Positions 1 to 5,047 of a stretch of DNA of 5,149 nucleotides are shown piece by piece. The position numbers and the translations under genes were made by a program. The notes beneath the pieces are model-generated. The model did not search any database, was not told where the DNA came from, and saw only the letters and a program-made list of their open reading frames with translations. Each line of letters starts with the position of its first letter. Within the stretch, counting starts at the first letter, position 1. The DNA is from VFKI01 sp033762075 (GTDB lineage Bacteria; Pseudomonadota; Gammaproteobacteria; DSM-16500): contig JANRLY010000042.1 in the NCBI GenBank assembly GCA_033762075.1, forward strand, positions 1 to 5,149. Direction: 5' to 3'.

Positions 1-148
1 GCGACACACTCGTTGTCTTCTCGCCCACATACCCACGGCGCAGTAACAAAGGTGTTTTTTATTTTTATTAATTTTAAAAAAGCGGAGAGGCATCTCTCAA
101 AAAAATTTCGAGGGGTGGTCTAGACGTTGGGGTCACTTTAATGTTTCC
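1..148. other. AT-rich intergenic flank, no supportable gene
   Basis: This is the left part of a 310-base stretch without a gene downstream of potD; the right part holds the repeats listed separately. It contains A/T runs around 54-81 and 99-107 and a perfect 8-base palindrome GTCTAGAC at 118-125. On the minus strand, bases 1-50 can be read as a short open peptide containing PWVCGREDNECV that runs off the window. There is no usable start, family match or length to judge it by, so I do not call it a gene. It could be the edge of a dispersed repeat. Confidence 0.5.
75..98 (-). terminator. Weak terminator-like hairpin downstream of potD
   Basis: Read on the minus strand, GAGAG-ATGC-CTCTC forms a 5-base-pair stem with a 4-base loop (plus 85-98), followed after CGC by a run of six T (plus 76-81). 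This is the only hairpin plus T-run downstream of potD in the direction of transcription, so it could end the pot operon. The stem is short and lies more than 200 bases past the potD stop, so the call is tentative. The much stronger palindrome at 149-241 lies between but lacks a T-run. Confidence 0.25.
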
Positions 149-241
149 CACTTTGTCATCCCGCGCATGTTTTTAGCGCGGGATCCAGCGACTTTAAGAC
201 ACTAGGTCCCGCGCTAAAAACATGCGCGGGATGACAAGGTG
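149..241. repeat. Long inverted repeat (REP/palindromic-element type)
   Basis: The arms at 149-183 and 207-241 are 35 bases each and are reverse complements with a single mismatch (A155/G238... in the CTTTG/AAGGT part near the outer end). They are separated by a 23-base loop (184-206). The core of each arm is TCATCCCGCGCATG and a second GCGCGGGA block. RNA copied from either strand would form a very stable hairpin. Such near-perfect intergenic palindromes are typical of dispersed REP-like or MITE-like elements. Sitting just past potD, it could protect the 3' end of the pot mRNA or hinder transcription beyond it. There is no T-run directly after it on the minus strand, so it is not a classic intrinsic terminator. 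Confidence 0.8.
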
Positions 242-303
242 AGATGCGCCGGATGACAAGGTGAGATGCGCGGGATGACAAGGTGAGATGTTCGGGATGA
301 TAA
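222..303. repeat. 22-base tandem repeat, about 3.7 copies
   Basis: Copies lie at 222-243, 244-265 and 266-287, followed by a decayed copy at 288-303. The unit begins ATGCGCGGGATGACAAGG and ends TGAG. Copy 2 has one change (GCGCC for GCGCG), copy 3 matches copy 1, and copy 4 begins ATGTTCGGGATGATAA and then loses the pattern. The first copy is the outer end of the right arm of the inverted repeat, so the array looks like local amplification of that arm, either by slippage or as part of the element. There are no unique spacers between units, so it is not a CRISPR array. It ends about eight bases from the potD stop codon. Confidence 0.8.
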
Positions 304-310
304 TTTTACG

Positions 311-1351
311 CTATTCCCCCATCTTCAATTTTTCCCAGTATTTTTCATATAAAGCGAGGGCATCATCGGAAATGTCTGTTTGGAATTCACCATGTTTCAA
401 AATGGCTTGCGTGGGATAAGCGATGGGATTGTTGCGAATAGTCGGCGGCATGATTTGACGTGCGGCAAGATTGGCGGAAGGATACCCATTATCAATACAT
501 GCATCGCGTGCTACATCTGCGCGTAAAATAAAATTTAAAAAACGATATGCATTGTTGAGGTGGGGTGCATTTTTAGGAATTGCAAAATTATCGACCCAGA
601 TGACAAAACCTTCTTTTGGAAAAACGAAAGATAAATTTTTATTTTCTTGACTTGCTTTAAAGACGTCACCATTCCAAGCCATTCCTATATCAATGTCGCC
701 ATCTGCGAGAACGCTGATCACGCCATCACTCTTAAATAATTTGATGTTAGGCAATATTTTACGCAATTTGTCGTATGCTTCATGAATATGTTTGGGATTA
801 CTGTCATTCGCAGAATACCCTAAGCTTTTTAATGCCATTGAAAACACTTCGCGCGAATCATCGAGCAACATGAGTTGATTAAGAAATTTTTTGTTCCATA
901 AGCTTGCCCAGTTGGGTGTTATTCTTGTTGGGTACTTGTGTTTATTCACAAAAATCCCCGTGATGCCCCACACATAAGGCACACTGTAATTACTTTCTGG
1001 ATCATATGGTTTATATAAAAAATCGGGATTTAAGTTTTTAAAGCCAGGGATTTTTCTGCGATCTAATTTTTCAAGCATGCCTTGTCGACGCATGCGATCG
1101 ATGTAATAACTTGAAGGCTCGATGATATCGTATTGTGTGACTTTATCGGCTTTTAATTTGGCATATAACACTTCATTACTGCCATACGTTGAAAAATTTA
1201 CTTTGATGCCCGTTTCTTTTTCAAATTGTTGAATGATGAAGTCAGGGATTTCGCCTGACCACGCATAAATATTCAAAATGTTTTGATTGTTATTTTTTGC
1301 GAAGGCGTGTGAGCTGAATATTACGCAAATAAATATGAGTAATTTTTTCAC
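311..1351 (-). CDS. potD: Spermidine/putrescine-binding periplasmic protein PotD
   Basis: PotD is the periplasmic receptor that binds polyamine and delivers it to PotBC. The chosen start is GTG at 1349-1351, giving 346 residues (E. coli PotD has 348). It overlaps the potC stop as GTGA and has AGGA seven bases upstream. An ATG further upstream (1418-1420) would add 23 residues inside potC and push the signal peptide inward, so I reject it. Residues 1-18 form a signal peptide (KK, hydrophobic core, AFA cleavage site). Compared from memory with E. coli PotD, the pocket is largely kept with a constant offset of three: W31, S80, Y82, D165, E168, S208, W226, W252, D254, Y290 and Q324. The first pocket loop reads WSGE where E. 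coli has WTEY. Family and role are very secure; spermidine versus putrescine preference cannot be read from sequence. It is the last gene of the operon. Confidence 0.96.
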   Translation of the reverse strand: MKKLLIFICVIFSSHAFAKNNNQNILNIYAWSGEIPDFIIQQFEKETGIKVNFSTYGSNEVLYAKLKADKVTQYDIIEPSSYYIDRMRRQGMLEKLDRRKIPGFKNLNPDFLYKPYDPESNYSVPYVWGITGIFVNKHKYPTRITPNWASLWNKKFLNQLMLLDDSREVFSMALKSLGYSANDSNPKHIHEAYDKLRKILPNIKLFKSDGVISVLADGDIDIGMAWNGDVFKASQENKNLSFVFPKEGFVIWVDNFAIPKNAPHLNNAYRFLNFILRADVARDACIDNGYPSANLAARQIMPPTIRNNPIAYPTQAILKHGEFQTDISDDALALYEKYWEKLKMGE

Positions 1352-2115
1352 TGTTTTTTCCTGAGCAATAATTGTGAAGCAAGTACGATCATGAGGGTGA
1401 GGGCAAAAGTGATGCTGCATAATGCGTTAATTTCGGGTTTGACGCCTGACCGTACCATCGAATAAATTTTAAGCGGTAAAATTTCGAAATCAGGGCCTGC
1501 GACAAAGTAGCTGATGATGACATCATCTAGTGACAGCGTAAAACTGAGTAACCAGCCAGCCAATAATGCTGGCCAGAGCAGTGGTAGAATGACACGACTC
1601 AAGATGATGGTGTCTGTTGCGCCGAGATCTTTTGCGGCTTCAAAAATATATTCGTCGAAACTGACGATACGACTGTAAACAGTGACGACGACAAAAGGAA
1701 TGCAAAACGTAATATGTGCTAACAGCAAACTCCAAAACCCGAGAGAAATGCCAACTAAACTAAATAAAATGAGCAGAGAAATACCCATCACAATGTCGGG
1801 TGATAAAATTAAAATAAAAATGAGCCCGGATAATAGTTGCCGTCCTTTAAAGTCGTAACGATATAAACTAATCGCAGCCAATCCACCAATACACACAGCA
1901 ATGGTTGCTGCAAAAATACCAAGTGTTAAGGAATGCAAAACAGCAATCCATAAGTCACTATCACCCAATAATTCGTGATACCAGCGAAATGAAAAACCAT
2001 GCCAGAGTAAAGAATATTGCGCATTGTTAAATGAATATGCGATTAACACAAAAATCGGCAAGTAAAAAAATAAAAAAATGGCGGAAATATAGAGCACTCT
2101 TGGAAGATTTTTCAC
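1348..2115 (-). CDS. potC: Spermidine/putrescine ABC transporter permease PotC
   Basis: PotC is one of the two inner-membrane permease subunits that, with PotB, form the polyamine channel. It has 255 residues (E. coli PotC about 264). Six membrane segments can be seen at roughly 8-27, 60-83, 97-121, 127-149, 181-204 and 230-250. The cytoplasmic EAA loop that docks on the ATPase is intact: E159-A-A, G165 and the LP at 177-178. The segment SFTLSLDDVIISYFVAGP (191-208) is a PotC hallmark and carries the acidic pair D197/D198. The start is GTG, overlapping the potB TGA by four bases, with AAGGGGG nine bases upstream; its end overlaps potD in the same way. Both overlaps imply translational coupling and matched amounts of the subunits. 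No damage is seen. Confidence 0.95.
   Translation of the reverse strand: MKNLPRVLYISAIFLFFYLPIFVLIAYSFNNAQYSLLWHGFSFRWYHELLGDSDLWIAVLHSLTLGIFAATIAVCIGGLAAISLYRYDFKGRQLLSGLIFILILSPDIVMGISLLILFSLVGISLGFWSLLLAHITFCIPFVVVTVYSRIVSFDEYIFEAAKDLGATDTIILSRVILPLLWPALLAGWLLSFTLSLDDVIISYFVAGPDFEILPLKIYSMVRSGVKPEINALCSITFALTLMIVLASQLLLRKKQ
1359..1362 (-). promoter_or_regulatory. Ribosome binding site deciding the potD start
   Basis: On the minus strand AGGA stands seven bases before the GTG at 1349-1351, inside the last codons of potC. This supports the GTG start over the upstream ATG at 1418-1420. Confidence 0.7.
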
Positions 2116-2969
2116 GAGAGTAATCCCCCTTGCAGTCTATCGCGCATGCTGCGCCAATAAATAAGGAGCAAGATCAGTAATAATAAAGTGAAAATGATAC
2201 TGACAGCGGAACCGAGTGGCCAATTCTGTGCAACTAAAAATTGATTTTGAATTAAATTACCGAGCAAAATTGATTTTGATCCGCCGAGTAAGTCGGGAAT
2301 ATAAAATAATGTCATGGCGGGCAAAAAGACTAAAATACATCCTGCCAAAATGCCAGGCATGGTCAGTGGCAAAATCACTTTACGAAATGTAGTAAAACGA
2401 TTAGCGCCCAAGTCACGTGCTGCATCGATGAGTTGATCATCGAGTCGCTCAATATTGGTGAGTAAGGGTAACACCATAAAGGGGAGTAAATTATAGACCA
2501 AACCAATCATTACCGCGGTATCAGTGAATAATAATGGCAAAGGCTCATGAATCACACCTATCCACATTAATAATGAATTAATCACACCGCGCGGTTTGAG
2601 TAAGGTAATCATTGAGTAAGTTCGAATCAATGAGCTGGTCCAAAAAGGAATGATGATGAGCAAAATCAATAAACCACGAAAAGAGCTTTGCATGCGAGCA
2701 ATGATATAGGCAAATGGGTAACCAAAAAGCAAACATAAAAGTGTGCATCCGCCAGCAACATAAAAAGATTCGCGAAAAATTTTGAGATAAACAGCGTTTC
2801 CGAGTTGTCTGTAATTATCGATTTGAAAAGGGAGTTCGATGAGGTGATTGTCACTGTGATTTAAAAAGCTTGCGATCGTGACAAGCCCAAAAGGTACGAG
2901 CGCAAATAACAATAGCCAAAACCAAATCACGGACAAGGAAAAATATTTAAAAGTGTTTTCAAGTCTCAT
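2112..2969 (-). CDS. potB: Spermidine/putrescine ABC transporter permease PotB
   Basis: PotB is the partner permease of PotC in the inner membrane. The ATG at 2967-2969 gives 285 residues. A TTG two codons upstream (2973-2975) is possible, and neither has a clear Shine-Dalgarno sequence, so initiation may depend on ribosomes arriving from upstream. Membrane segments lie near residues 13-35, 69-92, 99-120, 147-170, 201-224 and 256-275. Family blocks such as FGYPFAYIIA, IIPFWTSSLIRTY and GLVYNLLPFMVLPL match E. coli PotB closely. The EAA loop reads D182-A-A-R-D-L-G188 with LP at 200-201, so Asp replaces the usual Glu, a mild change. The gene ends in a GTGA overlap with potC. Its 5' end carries one copy of a 13-base repeat that is also found at the potA stop (see the insert at 2959-3134). 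Confidence 0.94.
   Translation of the reverse strand: MRLENTFKYFSLSVIWFWLLLFALVPFGLVTIASFLNHSDNHLIELPFQIDNYRQLGNAVYLKIFRESFYVAGGCTLLCLLFGYPFAYIIARMQSSFRGLLILLIIIPFWTSSLIRTYSMITLLKPRGVINSLLMWIGVIHEPLPLLFTDTAVMIGLVYNLLPFMVLPLLTNIERLDDQLIDAARDLGANRFTTFRKVILPLTMPGILAGCILVFLPAMTLFYIPDLLGGSKSILLGNLIQNQFLVAQNWPLGSAVSIIFTLLLLILLLIYWRSMRDRLQGGLLS
2125..2131 (-). promoter_or_regulatory. Ribosome binding site for potC
   Basis: AAGGGGG on the minus strand lies nine bases before the potC GTG start, within the 3' end of potB. It supports a GTG start at 2113-2115. Confidence 0.6.
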
Positions 2970-3132
2970 AGTCAATATTCACAGAGTTAATAACGCGGTT
3001 AAATAAGTCTTCTGTAAATATTCGGTGAAATTCTGAGAAGCGCTCGTCATTACGAGTCCTTGTGACACCACATAGAATATTTACAATCTTCCTCTGCACG
3101 AATGGATAGGCGCTCAAAAGATTAAGTTTCAT
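2959..3132 (-). CDS. Possible small bridging ORF between potA and potB (57 aa)
   Basis: An open frame begins at an ATG inside the potA stop region (ATGAAACTTAA, plus 3130-3132) and ends with TGA at 2959-2961, overlapping the potB ATG by 11 bases. The predicted peptide starts MKLNLLSAYPF and ends FNRVINSVNIDYET, is charged and mostly hydrophilic, and matches no family I recognise. It has no clear ribosome binding site beyond what lies inside potA. It most likely arose by an insertion that left the old potB start at one end and the old potA stop at the other. Its possible role is to carry ribosomes from potA to potB, which lacks its own binding site. A functional peptide is unproven. Confidence 0.25.
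   Translation of the reverse strand: MKLNLLSAYPFVQRKIVNILCGVTRTRNDERFSEFHRIFTEDLFNRVINSVNIDYET
3014..3084. repeat. Imperfect palindrome inside the potA-potB insert
   Basis: GTAAATATTC at 3014-3023 and its exact reverse complement at 3075-3084 share a centre with the inner hairpin CTCGT-CATT-ACGAG (3043-3056). The material between pairs only in patches. Nested arms with one centre suggest a decayed palindromic element. In the pot mRNA it would form a hairpin between potA and potB and could lower or buffer expression of the permeases relative to the ATPase. The inner CGTCATTACGAG resembles the ends of dispersed CGTCATTGCGAG-type repeats, a likeness I note from memory only. Confidence 0.5.
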
Positions 3133-4219
3133 AGGGCAGGATGACCTCCCAGCCGGACAGCCACGTAGCATAGACTTTTTCACCAATGGTATATTCCAGG
3201 CGGTCATCATCTTCATCAAAAAATTCTGCGGCCGCAATGAGTTGATTGTTTTCGGTTAAGCGCACCATGAGATCGACTGTCGAGCCTTTGTAAATGACTT
3301 CTTCGACAATGCCGGGAAATGTATCCTCTGGTGTCTCAGTTTCAGAGCGATCGCGCACGCGTAAATCTTCGGGGCGTACAAGAATATGGGCTTTTTCGCC
3401 GACGGAAAATGTATGCTTACTTTTGACTTTACGCAGTTTACCCTGGATGTCGACAGTAATCTGGTTGTTGTCTGTTTCAATGACAGTGCAGTCAAAAATA
3501 TTCACTTCGCCTATGAATTTAGCAACCGTTAAATTTTGTGGATTTTCGTATACTTGACGTGGCGTGCCTACTTGCTCAATACCACCTTCTTTCATGACGA
3601 CCACGCGATCGGACATTGAGAGTGCTTCTTCTTGATCGTGTGTCACAAAAATAAAAGTGATGCCGAGTTTACGCTGTAATTGTTTTAATTCAATTTGCAT
3701 GGTTTTACGTAAACGATAATCGAGTGAACTGAGCGGCTCATCCAGCAAGAGAACCAAAGGTTGGTTGATGACAGCACGCGCGATTGCGACACGTTGTTGT
3801 TGACCACCACTTAATTGTTCTGGTTTTCGATAAGCATATTTTTCGAGCTTGACCGTTTTTAACATTTCCCGGACGCGTTCTTGAATCTCAGGTTCAGGAC
3901 GTTTTTGACAGCGTAAACCAAAGGCAATATTTTCACTGGCTGTCATATGCGGAAAAAGCGCATAACTTTGAAAAACAGTGTGGACGTGGCGACGATGCGG
4001 TGGCAAGCCTTTGACGTTTTTACCGTTGATAAAAATGTTTCCGGTGGTTGGTTCTTCGAAGCCAGAAATTAAACGCAGCAGGGTCGTTTTGCCGCAACCG
4101 GACGGGCCGAGCAGAGTGAGAAATTCGCCGTTGCGGACTTCGAGGTCGATATCGTAGAGAATTTCTTGGCCATGGATGGACTTCGACACCCCGCGAAGTT
4201 CAATGATATTTTGCGTCAT
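3122..4219 (-). CDS. potA: Spermidine/putrescine ABC transporter ATPase PotA
   Basis: PotA is the cytoplasmic ATP-binding subunit that drives polyamine import through PotBC. The ATG at 4217-4219 gives 365 residues; a TTG at 4226-4228 lies only two bases from the AGGAGA and is unlikely. The nucleotide-binding domain is complete: Walker A GPSGCGKT (38-45), Q-loop Q84 in FQSYALFPHM, signature LSGGQQQR (136-143), Walker B LLLDEP with D160/E161, D-loop SSLD (164-167) and switch His194 in VTHDQEEA. A C-terminal TOBE-type regulatory region follows from about 235, with HVL-like HILVRPEDLRV and AEFFDEDD as in E. coli PotA. It ends SGWEVILPYET, the usual place for the family, so the gene is not truncated by the insert that follows. 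It is the first pot gene, with a probable promoter and hairpin in its leader. Confidence 0.96.
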   Translation of the reverse strand: MTQNIIELRGVSKSIHGQEILYDIDLEVRNGEFLTLLGPSGCGKTTLLRLISGFEEPTTGNIFINGKNVKGLPPHRRHVHTVFQSYALFPHMTASENIAFGLRCQKRPEPEIQERVREMLKTVKLEKYAYRKPEQLSGGQQQRVAIARAVINQPLVLLLDEPLSSLDYRLRKTMQIELKQLQRKLGITFIFVTHDQEEALSMSDRVVVMKEGGIEQVGTPRQVYENPQNLTVAKFIGEVNIFDCTVIETDNNQITVDIQGKLRKVKSKHTFSVGEKAHILVRPEDLRVRDRSETETPEDTFPGIVEEVIYKGSTVDLMVRLTENNQLIAAAEFFDEDDDRLEYTIGEKVYATWLSGWEVILPYET

Positions 4220-4230
4220 CTCAATCAACG

Positions 4231-4236
4231 TCTCCT
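4231..4236 (-). promoter_or_regulatory. Ribosome binding site deciding the potA start
   Basis: AGGAGA on the minus strand lies 11 bases before the ATG at 4217-4219, somewhat long but usable. It lies only two bases before the TTG at 4228, which argues for the ATG. It directly follows the 3' base of the leader hairpin. Confidence 0.6.
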
Positions 4237-4273
4237 ACTGGACACCCTAGACGCGGAGTCTAGCATATCCAGT
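4237..4273 (-). promoter_or_regulatory. Two-tier hairpin in the potA leader next to the ribosome binding site
   Basis: An outer stem of ACTGGA/TCCAGT (4237-4242 with 4268-4273) encloses an inner stem CTAGAC/GTCTAG (4247-4252 with 4258-4263) with a 5-base loop. The two are separated by symmetric 4-base internal loops. On the mRNA the hairpin ends immediately before AGGAGA. It may set translation of potA, serve as a DNA site for a regulator, or be a processing signal. There is no T-run after it, so it is not an intrinsic terminator. If transcription starts at the −10-like motif inside this region, only the 3' part is in the mRNA and the DNA-site reading becomes more likely. Confidence 0.4.
4257..4266 (-). 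promoter_or_regulatory. Possible extended −10 promoter of the pot operon
   Basis: Minus-strand ATGCTAGACT contains TGC-TAGACT, which resembles an extended −10 element (TGN followed by a TATAAT-like hexamer, four of six matches). No good −35 hexamer is seen at the usual distance. It would give a leader of roughly 30 bases before potA. The identical ten bases occur upstream of the neighbouring membrane protein gene at 5017-5026. Confidence 0.3.
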
Positions 4274-4302
4274 TGAAGAATTTGAGGTGTTAAGTGATAG
4301 AG

Positions 4303-4989
4303 TTATAAGTTGTATGCTTCGCGATAAAGAACCCCAAAAGAGGTATACCACCAAGGAACTACCCAGAAGAGTGGGATAATGAAGATACAAGAGAAGCTAA
4401 TGATAAAAAGGATAAGAGTCATCCCAATCATGCGTCCCCACCACCCTGACATTTTTTTGTAGCTGCTTGTGATGGCCTCAGACAAACTAGCTTTGCCGAT
4501 GATCAACTGCATAGAGGCAAAAAATTGTAAGGGCACAATGAAGAAGAAGATCACGATGGCGCTGACGGCTAATAAAATCGCGCTCGTCGGTGTGGGTGGC
4601 GCGATATAAAAAAAGAATTGGGGAAGAGAAAATATAATCTCTATCAAAAGATAAAGGACAAACAATGCGCCTAATCTTCCGAAGCAAGCGCCGCAGGCTT
4701 CGCTTATTGTTAAAGTTTTCCCTAGGCATTTACTCACACACAGGACTGTGATGCTGTAAATAAAAAAAGCGGGAATAAAAGTAAGAGGTGAGACCAAAAT
4801 AGCATAAAATGGATTACTAGGTATTTTCACCATAAAGAAATCACGTAGGGCAGGTAGTGATAGCGCCAGTAGGTTAAGACCAATGATGATGAGTAAGAGA
4901 AGAAAAACGTAACCTTTTAAGCCCCTCACCATACGCCAGCCGGCGCCGAGAAGCTCGAACACGCCATTTGGTTCCATGCGTTGATTCAT
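4303..4989 (-). CDS. Uncharacterised multi-pass inner-membrane protein
   Basis: The protein has 228 residues, starting at ATG 4987-4989 with AGGAG seven bases upstream. Hydrophobic segments lie near residues 25-46, 62-86, 104-126, 136-164 and 188-218, giving about five or six passes. There is no signal peptide and no catalytic motif. The pattern 'SLSEAITSSYKKMSGWWGRMIG' followed by a hydrophobic stretch and the ending 'WWYTSFGVLYREAYN' recalls the YciC/DUF975/glycerophosphodiester-phosphodiesterase-membrane-domain group, whose functions are mostly unknown. That likeness is by eye and should be held loosely. The gene lies 83 bases upstream of potA on the same strand. It may be co-transcribed with the pot operon, but the potA leader has its own promoter-like motif. 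No role in polyamine transport can be claimed. Confidence 0.85.
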   Translation of the reverse strand: MNQRMEPNGVFELLGAGWRMVRGLKGYVFLLLLIIIGLNLLALSLPALRDFFMVKIPSNPFYAILVSPLTFIPAFFIYSITVLCVSKCLGKTLTISEACGACFGRLGALFVLYLLIEIIFSLPQFFFYIAPPTPTSAILLAVSAIVIFFFIVPLQFFASMQLIIGKASLSEAITSSYKKMSGWWGRMIGMTLILFIISFSCIFIIPLFWVVPWWYTSFGVLYREAYNL

Positions 4990-4996
4990 AAGTGCA

Positions 4997-5001
4997 CTCC
5001 T
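4997..5001 (-). promoter_or_regulatory. Ribosome binding site of the membrane protein gene
   Basis: AGGAG on the minus strand lies seven bases before the ATG at 4987-4989, a standard spacing that supports this start. Confidence 0.65.
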
Positions 5002-5026
5002 ATGCTAATGTCGATTAGTCTAGCAT
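5002..5026 (-). promoter_or_regulatory. Promoter-like motif and small inverted repeat upstream of the membrane protein gene
   Basis: The minus-strand motif ATGCTAGACT (5017-5026) is identical to that in the potA leader and again contains an extended −10-like TGC-TAGACT. It sits in a short inverted repeat: ATGCT/AGCAT at the ends (5002-5006 with 5022-5026) and CTAAT/ATTAG inside (5005-5009 with 5014-5018). The AGGAG follows directly. Either a promoter or a shared operator is plausible; no convincing −35 is present. Confidence 0.3.
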
Positions 5027-5047
5027 GGCTTTCAAGGCACATCTATC

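Larger units (their letters stand above)
2959..3134 (-). repeat. Probable small insertion at the potA-potB junction, flanked by 13-base direct repeats
   Basis: CTATGARACTTRA occurs at plus 3122-3134 (end of potA, CTATGAAACTTAA) and at 2959-2971 (start of potB, CTATGAGACTTGA), exactly 163 bases apart and differing only by two A/G changes. In both copies one frame gives Tyr-Glu-Thr-stop and another gives Met-Lys/Arg-Leu. This suggests that potA and potB originally overlapped by 11 bases and were separated by an insertion that duplicated the junction. The other two operon junctions overlap by four bases, so a 150-base gap here stands out. The DNA between is partly palindromic. A target duplication of this size fits a small mobile or palindromic element, but a tandem duplication with later drift is not excluded. 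Confidence 0.6.

Noticed and set aside
222..303. A CRISPR-like array, because of the regular 22-base spacing
   Set aside because: The units directly abut one another with no unique spacers, and no cas genes are visible; it is a simple tandem repeat.
1352..1420. An upstream ATG start for PotD adding 23 residues
   Set aside because: It would lie within potC and place a non-signal-like stretch before the signal peptide. The GTG at 1351 has a ribosome binding site and the same GTGA overlap as the potB/potC junction.
2666..2854. A minus-strand alternate frame of 62 residues inside potB
   Set aside because: It is wholly inside conserved PotB coding sequence in another frame.
3133..3237. A longer version of the small bridging frame reaching into potA (to 3237)
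   Set aside because: That part is out of frame with the conserved PotA C-terminus and reads as a shadow; only the part past the potA stop is worth considering.
3294..3557. A plus-strand open frame of 87 residues opposite potA
   Set aside because: It lies wholly antisense to well-conserved PotA coding sequence and its product resembles no family; a shadow frame.
4237..4273. An intrinsic terminator between the membrane protein gene and potA
   Set aside because: The hairpin is followed by AGGAGACG rather than a T-run in the direction of transcription.
4487..4729. An alternate minus-strand frame of 80 residues inside the membrane protein gene
   Set aside because: It is arginine-rich and low in plausible structure, and is overlapped entirely by the membrane protein frame that has a good start and ribosome binding site.
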